DNA from: Bacteroidales bacterium | GTDB taxonomy: Bacteria > Bacteroidota > Bacteroidia > Bacteroidales > VadinHA17 | Reading direction: 5' to 3' | Length of the DNA: 51,096 nt | NCBI GenBank assembly: GCA_022865305.1 | Contig: JALHSP010000027.1 | Location: 1 to 51,096 of the forward strand | Shown: positions 24,971 to 33,686 of the stretch, piece by piece | How the letters are laid out: each line of letters starts with the position of its first letter | Position numbering within the stretch: the first letter of the stretch is position 1 | Translations under genes and position numbers: made by a program | The notes under the pieces: model-generated | Seen by the model: only the letters and a program-made list of their open reading frames with translations | The model's database searches: none | Told to the model about the DNA's origin: nothing

Positions 24971-25954
24971 ATGAAACGGATACTTGGTATCGGCAATGCA
25001 CTGGTCGATGTGATGACCATGATAAATGACGATAAGATGCTTGAGAAGTTTTCCCTGCCTAAAGGAAGTATGCAGCTTGTTGACGGTAAGAAATCTGAAA
25101 TGGTCAAATCAGCAACAAATAACCTCAAGAGAACTCTTGCCTCCGGAGGCTCTGCTGCCAATACGATCCATGGACTTGCAATGCTGGGTGCAGATACAGG
25201 GTTTATAGGTTCCATCGGGAAAGATGAGACCGGAAACATTTTTGAAAAGGACATGCAGGAAGCAGGAGTAAATACAATGCTTTTCAGGCGGGATTCTGTG
25301 ACCGGTACTGCAATAGCTCTGATTTCCAGAGACTCTGAAAGAACATTTGCCACGCACCTCGGAGCAGCTCTTGAGCTTAATGCTGAGGATCTCAAACCAG
25401 CGCTTTTCAACGGTTATGATATTTTGTACCTTGAAGGATATCTTATCATCAATATGCCTCTTGTTGAAGCTGCATGCAGAATAGCAAAGAGAAAAAAAAT
25501 GAAGATTGCAATCGATCTGGCAAGTTATAATGTTGTTGAGGCAAATCTGGAAAGGTTAAAAAAAATCGTGGAAGAATATGTTGATATTGTTTTTGCCAAT
25601 GAAGATGAGGCAAGAGTATTTACAGGTTTGATTCCTGATAAAGCTTTAAATCAAATTTCTGATAACTGTGAAATTGCTATTGTAAAAATCGGAGTTGAAG
25701 GTTCATGGTTAAAGAAGGGTGAAGAGATAATCAAGGTGAGCTCGCTCCCCGTCAAATGTAAGGATACCACAGGAGCAGGTGACCTGTATGCGTCGGGATT
25801 CCTCTATGGAATTGCCAGTGGTCTGGATCTTGAAAAATGTGGCATATTAGGATCCCTGGTGGCCGGTAAGGTAATTGAGATTGTCGGAGCAAGGATGGGA
25901 AAAGAGAAATTTGATGAAATTAAAAAGTGTATTAAGAAAATTATTTATGGATAA
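24971..25954 (+). CDS. PfkB family kinase, adenosine-kinase-like
   Basis: The 327-residue product has the ribokinase fold. The N-terminal region is ILGIGNALVDVM, the first PfkB signature ASGGSAANTIHGLAMLGADT (about 55-75) and the second CKDTTGAGDLYASGFLYG (about 262-280) with the catalytic Asp in GAGD. The GNALVDV opening and overall spacing resemble the adenosine kinase branch more than fructokinase, but ribokinase-like alternatives are possible. It is cytoplasmic. A glycohydrolase-family gene lies on the opposite strand across the tRNA. Confidence 0.9.
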   Translation: MKRILGIGNALVDVMTMINDDKMLEKFSLPKGSMQLVDGKKSEMVKSATNNLKRTLASGGSAANTIHGLAMLGADTGFIGSIGKDETGNIFEKDMQEAGVNTMLFRRDSVTGTAIALISRDSERTFATHLGAALELNAEDLKPALFNGYDILYLEGYLIINMPLVEAACRIAKRKKMKIAIDLASYNVVEANLERLKKIVEEYVDIVFANEDEARVFTGLIPDKALNQISDNCEIAIVKIGVEGSWLKKGEEIIKVSSLPVKCKDTTGAGDLYASGFLYGIASGLDLEKCGILGSLVAGKVIEIVGARMGKEKFDEIKKCIKKIIYG

Positions 25955-25977
25955 GCATTGGAGGAGGATGGAAAATA

Positions 25978-26005
25978 GTAGGGACGTTGCATGCAACGTC
26001 CCTAC
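25978..26005. terminator. 28-bp perfect palindrome (REP-like) between convergent genes
   Basis: Arms GTAGGGACGTTGCA and TGCAACGTCCCTAC are exact complements. I recognise this as a palindrome seen between genes in many bacterial phyla. Placed 24 bp after one stop and 12 bp before the convergent stop, it can fold on either transcript. Confidence 0.75.
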
Positions 26006-26016
26006 AGCAACAATTT

Positions 26017-27324
26017 TTAATATTTCGGTAATTTATACCCGTTATTGTAAACAGGTGTGATCAGCTTATTTGCCGTTGAGGTTTTAAATGACTGTTTTGC
26101 ATCGTCCCAGTAAACCTTTTCGCCTGTACGGTATGCAATATTCCCCATCTGCGCTACAAGCGCAACATTTCTTCCGATGTCAATGCCGGCATTGAGCTTC
26201 TGGGGAGTATTGTTTTTAAGACAGTCGAGGAAATTCCTGACATGCAGATCGAGGCCGACTCCAACGTTTTTCTGAACCGGGACAGCCTCAATCTTCTCTT
26301 TCTCAGGCACTACTTCCCAACCGTTACGGTCAAGTACAAGGGTTCCGTTCTCACCGGTATATGCCATTCCATGCGGCCTCTTCCAGTTGCCAAGCCCGAT
26401 GCCTATCGTATGTTCCCATACCATCGTGAAATCTTTAAAGTCGTATACTGCTGTCATCGTATCGGGAGTCACCATATCATCATCAGGGAAAGCATATTTA
26501 CCTCCGATTGCCATTACTGATGTGGGAATTGATTTCCCCATTCCATATAATATATAATCTATGAGGTGTACACCCCAGTCAGTCATAAGTCCTCCTGCAT
26601 ATTCCCAGTACCATCTCCAGGTGAAGTGAAAACGGTTCTTGTTGAACGGACGCAAAGGTGCCGGGCCGAGCCATAAATTATAATCAACTCCTTCAGGCAC
26701 CGGTGAATCGGCAACTTTAGGCACCGCACCTTTCCAGTCAACATATGACCATGCTTTGCAAACGCGGATCCTTCCCAGCATACCGGTTTTAAGATAATTA
26801 ATAGCATCAACAAAGTGGGGCTGGCTTCTCTGCCACTGACCAACCTGGACTATCTTGCCATGTTTCTTTACAGCCTTCTGCATGATATTGATCTCGGCAA
26901 TAGAATTACCGATAGGCTTTTCAACATAAACATTTTTCCCGGTTTCGAGGGAGTTTGTAAACATAAGACAATGCCAGTGATCGGGCGTTCCGATAATTAC
27001 AACATCGATATCCTTGTTTTCGAGCATTTTGCGATAATCGACATAAAGCTTGGGCTTAGGCCGGTTCAATTTAACTATATCATCGGTGCGCCTGTTCAGG
27101 ACATTGCGATCAATATCACATAAAGCAACACACTCAATTTCAGGATTCTTAAGGAATGATGCGAGATCGCTCCAGCCCATACTGTTTCCACCGATTAATG
27201 CCACCCGGACTTTATCAGAAGGAGCGACCTTTGTCATAGAACCTGAAAATGCTTCAAGCGGCAGAACAGATCCTGCAGCCAGGACTGAAGATGTTTTTAT
27301 GAAATTTCTGCGTGTAGATGTCAT
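26017..27324 (-). CDS. Gfo/Idh/MocA family oxidoreductase with Tat signal
   Basis: The 435-residue product begins with a twin-arginine signal, TSTRRNFIKTSSVLAAGS, so it is probably folded with its cofactor before export. The Rossmann region is KVRVALIGGNSMGW, the catalytic-type motif is VYVEKPIGNS and the substrate domain contains GGLMTDWGVHLIDYILYGMG. This is the Tat-exported branch common in Bacteroidota and Planctomycetes, often tied to glycoside or cyclitol metabolism. It is unlike the cytoplasmic paralogue at 10637 in both signal and length. Substrate is unknown. Confidence 0.93.
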   Translation of the reverse strand: MTSTRRNFIKTSSVLAAGSVLPLEAFSGSMTKVAPSDKVRVALIGGNSMGWSDLASFLKNPEIECVALCDIDRNVLNRRTDDIVKLNRPKPKLYVDYRKMLENKDIDVVIIGTPDHWHCLMFTNSLETGKNVYVEKPIGNSIAEINIMQKAVKKHGKIVQVGQWQRSQPHFVDAINYLKTGMLGRIRVCKAWSYVDWKGAVPKVADSPVPEGVDYNLWLGPAPLRPFNKNRFHFTWRWYWEYAGGLMTDWGVHLIDYILYGMGKSIPTSVMAIGGKYAFPDDDMVTPDTMTAVYDFKDFTMVWEHTIGIGLGNWKRPHGMAYTGENGTLVLDRNGWEVVPEKEKIEAVPVQKNVGVGLDLHVRNFLDCLKNNTPQKLNAGIDIGRNVALVAQMGNIAYRTGEKVYWDDAKQSFKTSTANKLITPVYNNGYKLPKY

Positions 27325-27438
27325 AATTAAGATTTTTTTGAAACAACCGGCAAGTTAATATTTAATTGCAAAAGGTTCAATTCTTGATTTATTAAAAATC
27401 ATTAAAGTGAGGATAGCCATAAATTCCTCATTATATTA

Positions 27439-27446
27439 TACATTTG
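27439..27446 (+). promoter_or_regulatory. Candidate -7 box of the M16 protease gene
   Basis: TACATTTG matches TAnnTTTG and lies 76 bp before the ATG. No TTG was found at the usual spacing. A short stem TGAGGA / TCCTCA (27408-27430) lies just upstream. Confidence 0.3.
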
Positions 27447-27522
27447 TACAGATATCTTTTCAGTACGCATTAAGTGAATAATTGAATTCAAAATTTCAAA
27501 AACAGTACTCAAAAATAATACC

Positions 27523-30348
27523 ATGAAAAAACTAAATCTTCTTTTCATTTCATTGCTTTGTGGATTTGTACTGACAAACCTTTCCGCCCAGGTACAGAAT
27601 CCTGACCAGCCTATTCCTGCAGATCCGAATATCACGATCGGCAAGCTTGAAAACGGGATCACATATTACATCAAGGTGAATAAAAAGCCCGAACAACGGA
27701 TTGAATTAAGACTTGCAGTAAATGCCGGATCTGTTTGTGAAACAGACGGACAACAGGGTCTGGCACACTTTATGGAACATATGTGTTTTAACGGTACAAA
27801 AAACTTCCCGAGCAATAAAATAATCAGTATGATGGAGGAAATAGGTGTAAGGTTCGGGGCTGATCTGAATGCTTATACAAGTTTCGACCAGACAATTTAT
27901 ATGCTTAAAGTTCCTACTGATAATTTAGAATGGATTAATCGCGGATTTCAGGTTCTTGAAGACTGGGCTCACCAGGTGACCCTGGATGATAATGAAATTG
28001 ATAAGGAACGCGGGGTTATTGTTGAGGAATGGCGCCTGGGGCTGGGTGCTGAAGACAGAATGCAGTCAAAATACATTCCTGTCCTGTTGAAGGGATCCAG
28101 GTATGCTGACAGGCTTCCTATTGGTAAAGTTGATGTTATCAAGAGTTTTGCGCATGATACTTTACGCAGTTTCTACAAATCGTGGTATCGTCCCGACCTG
28201 ATGGCTGTAGTGGTTGTGGGTGATATTGACCCTGTACTTGCTGAAAATAAAATCAGGGAATATTTCGGAAGGATTCCCAAACCAGTCAGCCCGAACAGGC
28301 GGACGGAATATTCAGTACCGGATAATGTTGAACCATTAATCAGTGTGGTTAAGGACAAGGAAGCATCCGATTTCAGTGCTGCCATAATGTTCAAGCAGCC
28401 AAAATCAAATTCCATAACTTTTACTGATTACCGTAATACCCTTATGCGGAATTTATATACCGGTATGTTAAACAGCCGGCTCCAGGAAATCGCACAGAAA
28501 CCGGATGCTCCGTTCATGTATGCCGGATCAGGATATAGTTCTTTCATTGGCCGCTCTATAGATATTTATTCGTTATCTGTCGGTGCAAAAGAAAACCAGA
28601 TTGAAAAGAGCATAGAAGCCGTTATGACTGAAAATGAAAGAGTGCGTCAGTTCGGATTTACAGCATCTGAACTTGAAAGAGAGAAAAAAGATATTCTTTC
28701 ATTGTATGAAAAGATGTCAAAAGAATCTGATAAAACAGAATCAAGGTCATATGCTGACGAATTCATCAGAAACTATCTGGACCAGGAATGTATTCCAGGC
28801 ATTCTGAAAGAATTTGAAATAGTTAAAGAATTTCTGCCCGGTATAACTCTGGAAGAAATCAACAGGCTTGGCCAGAACTGGACCTCTGATAAGAACATGA
28901 TTGCACTTATTACTGCTCAGGAGAAGGAAGGGATCAACGTTCCTTCAGAGCAGCAGGTTGCAGAAATAATTAAGTCAGTACGATCGAAAAAGTTCGAAGC
29001 TTATGTCGATAAGGTTACGGATGCACCTCTGTTGTCGGAACAACCGTCACCATCGGCAGTGATTAAAAGAACTGAAAATACAGATTATGGATTTACCGAA
29101 CTGATATTTGGAAACGGGGTCCGCATGGTATTAAAATCCACTGATTTCAAAAATGATGAAATTATGCTTTCAGCTTTCAGTCCGGGCGGAAATTCTCTTT
29201 ATCCTGATAATGATGTACTATCAGCCACATTAGCTTCAACTATTATCGCCCAAAGCGGGCTGGGTGATTATAATTATACAGATTTGCAGAAGAAACTTTC
29301 AGGTAACACGGCAAAACTTACACCATATATCAGTGAATTGCGTGAAGGGATCAGTGGCAGCTGTTCACCAAAAGACCTTGAAACTTTGCTGCAGTTGAAT
29401 TACCTCTATTTTACAAAAACCCGCAGGGACGAAGATGCATTTAATTCGTATATCTCACGGATGAAGAACACATACAAGCCGATGAGAGCAGTTCCATTAA
29501 TCATATGGTCTGATACATTGTCAAAAATAATAAGCAAGAATTCTCCAAGAGTTGTCAGCATTCCGACTGAGGCCCAGTTTGATCAGCTTGATCTCGACAG
29601 GCTGATTGCAATTTTCAAGGATCGTTTTGCTGATGCCAGCGATTTTACTTATTTAATGGTTGGCAATTTTAAGGTGGATGAGGTAATCCCTTTACTGGAA
29701 AAATATATCGGAGGGCTTCCTTCCATAAAACGTAAAGAGACATGGAAAGATGTAACACCGGGATTCCCGAAAGGATTGGTGGTTGTTGATGTTCCCAAAA
29801 ATTCTGAGCCTCAGAGCAGGGTAGCTATGATCTGGAGAGGTGATTTCAAATGGAAGGACAAGTACCGGCAGGGATTCACAATGCTTATGAATATCCTTTC
29901 AATAAAATGCAGGGAATCAATGCGTGAAGATCAGGGCGGAATATATAGTTTAAGCATTAACGGAAGCGCTTCAAGACTTCCAAAACCTAAATACTCAATC
30001 ACATCTATGTGGGGCTGTAGTCCTGAGAATATTAAAAAGTTATCTCAGACAGTCCTGGACGAGATGAACAAAATTAAAAAGGAAGGACCAACTGAAGTTG
30101 ATCTGAATAAAATCAAGGAGACATTAATACGTGAACGTGAAACAAGGATTAAAGAAAACAGTTACTGGCTATCAACCCTTCAGAATTATTATATTAATGG
30201 TGAAAGGCTCCTTTCTCTTGAGGAATACAAAACATTTGTAAATTCTTTTACAAAGGATGACATAAAAGCTATTGCAAATAAATACCTGGATACTGAAAGT
30301 TATGTGCAGGTGGCGCTGACTCCTTCAGAAAAAGCGGAAACTAAATAG
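27523..30348 (+). CDS. M16 family zinc metallopeptidase (pitrilysin-like)
   Basis: The 941-residue product has a signal peptide (FISLLCGFVLTNLSAQ). The first M16 domain contains the inverted zinc motif HFMEH (H82, E85, H86) in GLAHFMEHMCFNGTKNFPSN, and the third ligand region DKERGVIVEEW (E162). A second, inactive M16 half starts near residue 520 (FTELIFGNGVRMVLKS) and closes the chamber. It is a full-length periplasmic two-domain protease, likely degrading peptides. It stands alone and converges on the kinase gene after 42 bp. Confidence 0.94.
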   Translation: MKKLNLLFISLLCGFVLTNLSAQVQNPDQPIPADPNITIGKLENGITYYIKVNKKPEQRIELRLAVNAGSVCETDGQQGLAHFMEHMCFNGTKNFPSNKIISMMEEIGVRFGADLNAYTSFDQTIYMLKVPTDNLEWINRGFQVLEDWAHQVTLDDNEIDKERGVIVEEWRLGLGAEDRMQSKYIPVLLKGSRYADRLPIGKVDVIKSFAHDTLRSFYKSWYRPDLMAVVVVGDIDPVLAENKIREYFGRIPKPVSPNRRTEYSVPDNVEPLISVVKDKEASDFSAAIMFKQPKSNSITFTDYRNTLMRNLYTGMLNSRLQEIAQKPDAPFMYAGSGYSSFIGRSIDIYSLSVGAKENQIEKSIEAVMTENERVRQFGFTASELEREKKDILSLYEKMSKESDKTESRSYADEFIRNYLDQECIPGILKEFEIVKEFLPGITLEEINRLGQNWTSDKNMIALITAQEKEGINVPSEQQVAEIIKSVRSKKFEAYVDKVTDAPLLSEQPSPSAVIKRTENTDYGFTELIFGNGVRMVLKSTDFKNDEIMLSAFSPGGNSLYPDNDVLSATLASTIIAQSGLGDYNYTDLQKKLSGNTAKLTPYISELREGISGSCSPKDLETLLQLNYLYFTKTRRDEDAFNSYISRMKNTYKPMRAVPLIIWSDTLSKIISKNSPRVVSIPTEAQFDQLDLDRLIAIFKDRFADASDFTYLMVGNFKVDEVIPLLEKYIGGLPSIKRKETWKDVTPGFPKGLVVVDVPKNSEPQSRVAMIWRGDFKWKDKYRQGFTMLMNILSIKCRESMREDQGGIYSLSINGSASRLPKPKYSITSMWGCSPENIKKLSQTVLDEMNKIKKEGPTEVDLNKIKETLIRERETRIKENSYWLSTLQNYYINGERLLSLEEYKTFVNSFTKDDIKAIANKYLDTESYVQVALTPSEKAETK

Positions 30349-30390
30349 GAAACAATTCAACCACCCCGTCCTCCGCCAGTTGGCATTATT

Positions 30391-31005
30391 TTAGAATAAT
30401 CCGTGCAGCTCGGCGTTGATCTTATCTATCACTTCACTCAGGTGGTCTTTATTATTGGGGAAGTTATAATGATCAGCCTCAATAATGAGAATTTTGCCCA
30501 GGCCATATGATTGTATCCATGCCTCATACCGTTCATTAAGCCTTTTGAGATAATCCAGACGTATTGAACTTTCATATTCACGTCCGCGTTTTTGTATCTG
30601 GTTAACCAGTGTAGGGACTGATGCCCTGAGATAAAGCAGAAGATCGGGAGGCTGAACCAGCGAGCTCATCATCTTAAAGAGGGTTGAATAATTATCAAAG
30701 TCGCGGGTTGACATTAATCCCATGGAATGAAGGTTCGGAGCAAAAATATATGCATCTTCATATATAGTTCTGTCCTGGATAATTGTTTTTTCCGATTTTT
30801 TTATTTCGAGAATCTGGCTGAAGCGTGAATTAAGGAAAAAGATCTGCAGGTTAAATGACCACCGCTGCATATCCTCGTAGAAATCGTTAAGGTAAGGATT
30901 ATCATCAACATCCTCATAATGAGGTAACCACCCGTAATGCTTGGCAAGCAATCCTGCAAGGGTGGTTTTGCCCGATCCTATATTTCCTGCAATAGCAATG
31001 TGCAT
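30391..31005 (-). CDS. Deoxynucleoside kinase
   Basis: The 204-residue product has a P-loop in AIAGNIGSGKTTLAGLL (GNIGSGKT, 7-14), the substrate-binding acidic residue in HYEDVDDNP (E31) and the DRT motif in IIQDRTIYED (78-80, equivalent to DRS). A lid-like Arg-rich segment reads IQKRGREYESSIRLDYL. It salvages deoxynucleosides to monophosphates. Many Bacteroidota carry two tandem copies; only one is present here. It follows the GH3-like gene on the same strand after a repeat-containing gap. Confidence 0.92.
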   Translation of the reverse strand: MHIAIAGNIGSGKTTLAGLLAKHYGWLPHYEDVDDNPYLNDFYEDMQRWSFNLQIFFLNSRFSQILEIKKSEKTIIQDRTIYEDAYIFAPNLHSMGLMSTRDFDNYSTLFKMMSSLVQPPDLLLYLRASVPTLVNQIQKRGREYESSIRLDYLKRLNERYEAWIQSYGLGKILIIEADHYNFPNNKDHLSEVIDKINAELHGLF

Positions 31006-31084
31006 AGTAAAGAGTATTATTTTTACACCTTATAAAAATACTAAAAATTGAATACCATTTCTCTTTTTTAAAGATATTGTTTGA

Positions 31085-31160
31085 AGTGCCTGAAGTGAGC
31101 TGAAGTTTGGAGTACTTAAAGTTGCTTAAACTTATAACTCTAAGTACTTTAGGCACTCTA
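31085..31160. repeat. Dispersed intergenic element with imperfect inverted symmetry (copy 1)
   Basis: The left part, AGTGCCTGAAGTGAGCTGAA, and the right part, CTAAGTACTTTAGGCACTCT, are imperfect complements. The right part overlaps the stop end of the GH3-type gene. The core TAACTCTAAGTACTTTAGGC recurs at 42321-42341, next to shared words such as AAAGTTTG and CACTTATAACTT. Confidence 0.6.
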
Positions 31161-32681
31161 AGCATCTTTGATACCTGCAAATGCATATAACTCTTCAATA
31201 AATTCCCTGGTATTTGCCAGCCTTGGAACCTTATTCTGGCCTCCGAGCTTATTTTTTGATTTAAGCCATTTGTTAAATGTTCCGGACGGAACTGATTTTA
31301 CGACAGGCAAAACAAGATTAATATCCTTGAATCGTTTAGCTTCATAATCGGAATTAACTGATTTAAGGGTATCATCAAGGACACTGATAAACTGTTTAAG
31401 ATCTTCCGGTTCTTTTTCAAATTCAATAAGCCATTCATGTGAACCCCTTGAAGATGTTCCCATATATACAGGACCGGCCGTATATTCCGAAATTATTGCA
31501 CCGGTAGACCTGCAGGCTGACTGGAGAGCCCGATCAGCGTTGTCAACTATTACCTCTTCGCCAAACGCATTAATAAAATGCTTAGTCCGGCCTGAAATAT
31601 AGAACTTCAGAGGATTCAAACAGGTAAAGACTATTGTATCACCTATCATATATCTCCATAAACCACCATTGGTTGAAATAACAATTGCGTAATTTACGCC
31701 GGTTTCAACTTCTCCTGCCGTATATGCCGGAGGGACATCACTTTTTACCTTATCCGCAGGAATAAATTCATAAAAAATCCCGTAATCGAGCATGAGAAGC
31801 ATATCTGTGCTGGATGGATCGTCCTGGATCCCGAAAAATCCCTCTGATGCGTTATATGTTTCCATGTAATGCATCTGTTCACCATTAATCAGTTTATTAT
31901 AAAGCTCGCGGTAGGGAGTAAAACTGATGCCACCGTGGAAAAATACTTCCAGGTTTGGCCAGATGTCGAGAAGATTGGATTTCCCTGTATAAGCAAGAAT
32001 ATGTTTTATTAAAGTCAGGAACCATGATGGAACACCGGAAAGACTTGTGACATTTTCTTTGATTGTCGACTTTGTAATGAGATCTAGTTTTTTTTCGAAA
32101 TCCTCAATCAGCGCAATTTTCCGTGTGGGGGTTCTGATCAGTTCGACCCATGCCGGAGCATTCTCAATAAGTATGGCTGACAGGTCGCCGTACAGTGATT
32201 TGTTGCTGAACTGGTTTATCTTATGGCTTCCTCCGAGAGTGAGTCCTTTTCCGGGGAAGATATGTGTTACAGGATTGTTCCTTATATAAATTGCCAGAAC
32301 ATCTTTTGCTGCACGGTAATGGCATTCTTCAAGAGCTTCATGGCTCATCGGTATGAATTTACTTTTTGTTGAAGTTGTTCCGGATGATTTGGCAAACCAC
32401 TTTATTTCACCCGGCCATAAAAGATTGGATTCACCATTTCTGAGTCTTTCAACAAAAGGAATAATCTCCTCATATGTCTGCACCGGCAATCTCGACTGAA
32501 ATTCCCTGATTGAAGAAATGGATGAATACCTGTATTTCATCCCCCACTCTGTACCTGAAGCCTTTGCCAGCAGTTTAAAGAGTGTCTCCTCCTGTATGTC
32601 GGCAGGATGTTTTTTAAACCTTTCTATCTGGCCAATACGCCTTTTGTTAAGATAATTTAAGATTGAAGATATAGCTGGCAT
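31158..32681 (-). CDS. GH3 auxin-responsive-promoter family protein (acyl-adenylate-forming)
   Basis: The 507-residue product belongs to the ANL-like GH3 family. Motifs are the ATP loop SSGTTSTKSKF (99-109), the adenylate site TYNASEGFFGIQ and the hinge-region block RYMIGDTIVFTC plus YISGRTKHFINAFGEEV. In plants GH3 enzymes conjugate amino acids to carboxylic hormones; bacterial members are mostly untested. It probably adenylates a carboxylic acid. Length is slightly below plant enzymes, as usual in Bacteroidota. The 3' end runs into the repeat element at 31085-31160. Confidence 0.92.
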   Translation of the reverse strand: MPAISSILNYLNKRRIGQIERFKKHPADIQEETLFKLLAKASGTEWGMKYRYSSISSIREFQSRLPVQTYEEIIPFVERLRNGESNLLWPGEIKWFAKSSGTTSTKSKFIPMSHEALEECHYRAAKDVLAIYIRNNPVTHIFPGKGLTLGGSHKINQFSNKSLYGDLSAILIENAPAWVELIRTPTRKIALIEDFEKKLDLITKSTIKENVTSLSGVPSWFLTLIKHILAYTGKSNLLDIWPNLEVFFHGGISFTPYRELYNKLINGEQMHYMETYNASEGFFGIQDDPSSTDMLLMLDYGIFYEFIPADKVKSDVPPAYTAGEVETGVNYAIVISTNGGLWRYMIGDTIVFTCLNPLKFYISGRTKHFINAFGEEVIVDNADRALQSACRSTGAIISEYTAGPVYMGTSSRGSHEWLIEFEKEPEDLKQFISVLDDTLKSVNSDYEAKRFKDINLVLPVVKSVPSGTFNKWLKSKNKLGGQNKVPRLANTREFIEELYAFAGIKDA

Positions 32682-32739
32682 CCTAAGGAATCAATTTGAT
32701 GTTTAAAGATAACTAAAATTTAAGGCAGCATTTCTGTTA

Positions 32740-33465
32740 TTACCTGAAAACCTCCTTCAGTACTTCAAGAGAATTGATTTTTTTCAGGCCCGGAAGGTGG
32801 AGTGAATAATATTTTATAATTACATCAAGAACTTCATTCCTGAGAGCCCCTGTAAGAATTATTTTGTTTATTCTGTCATAAGATGAAATAAAAAAAGCTG
32901 CAAGAATTTTAGAAATTTCCTCATTTGCAAAATTACCGTGTAGAGGTGGCTGGGGAACAAAGATCCCGTTAAGCATATCAAAGTACAGATCATTTTGTCC
33001 GGCTTTTAATCCCGGTTCAAAACCAAGAAAGCTGCTCAGCCCTGCAAGAAATGCAATATGGAAATTAGCAAAACTCTCCCTGCAGCCATCGAAATAAATA
33101 ATGGCTTTTTCTATAAAATCAAACAACACTTCATTTTGGCTTTCTTCCCTGAGTACAGATGTAAGCACCTCACCAAGAAAAATTGCAATGCAGCTCTTTT
33201 TTATATTATTATGGATGTCTGCAGGTATGTATGAGACATTAAACTCCTTTATGACCTGGATCGCCCTCGACTCTTTATAATACATCACCAGGTCGAGTAT
33301 AACCATAGGTTGAAAAAGTACATTATGTTTCCCTGCTTTTTTATTTCTCATTCCTTTAATAAGGAAAGATTGCCTGCCGAATTTCCTTGTATAGAGATGG
33401 GCAATGATACCGGAATCAGAATATTTCAGCTGGTGAAGAACTATCGCCCTGGTCTTGTCAATCAT
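32740..33465 (-). CDS. recO: DNA repair protein RecO
   Basis: The 241-residue product has an N-terminal OB fold starting TRAIVLHQLKYSDSGIIAHL with the YTRKFGRQSFLIKG turn. A helical domain follows (VLTSVLREESQNEVLFDFIE), then the C-terminal part with PGLKAGQNDLYFDMLNGIF. The four zinc cysteines of some RecO proteins are absent, as in other Bacteroidota members. RecO anneals ssDNA and helps load RecA with RecR. The gene lies divergently from the first cyclase across a hairpin-rich gap. Confidence 0.93.
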   Translation of the reverse strand: MIDKTRAIVLHQLKYSDSGIIAHLYTRKFGRQSFLIKGMRNKKAGKHNVLFQPMVILDLVMYYKESRAIQVIKEFNVSYIPADIHNNIKKSCIAIFLGEVLTSVLREESQNEVLFDFIEKAIIYFDGCRESFANFHIAFLAGLSSFLGFEPGLKAGQNDLYFDMLNGIFVPQPPLHGNFANEEISKILAAFFISSYDRINKIILTGALRNEVLDVIIKYYSLHLPGLKKINSLEVLKEVFR

Positions 33466-33522
33466 ATTATATGAGGTTATTATTCAAAATTAAGATTATT
33501 GAAATTTGTAAACCACTTAATT

Positions 33523-33607
33523 ATTGATTTTCTTCGTTCGCCCCTGTCCCTAAAGGGAGCGAAGAAAATCAATTTCTCCCTTTAGGGAAGGGGTAAAAAA
33601 TTGATTT
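33523..33607. repeat. Large inverted repeat in the recO / cyclase divergent gap
   Basis: Perfect 14-bp arms ATTGATTTTCTTCG (33523-33536) and CGAAGAAAATCAAT (33560-33573) enclose an inner CCCTAAAGGG dyad. A third part repeats CTCCCTTTAGGGAAGGGG and ATTGATTTTC (to 33605). A terminator role does not fit between divergent genes. It looks like a REP-type element. Confidence 0.7.
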
Positions 33608-33686
33608 TCAGGCAATCATGGTACTTGCATCAGTTTGTATATTAATCAAATGAAATTATTATATTTACTTTTCAACAAAGTAAGTC

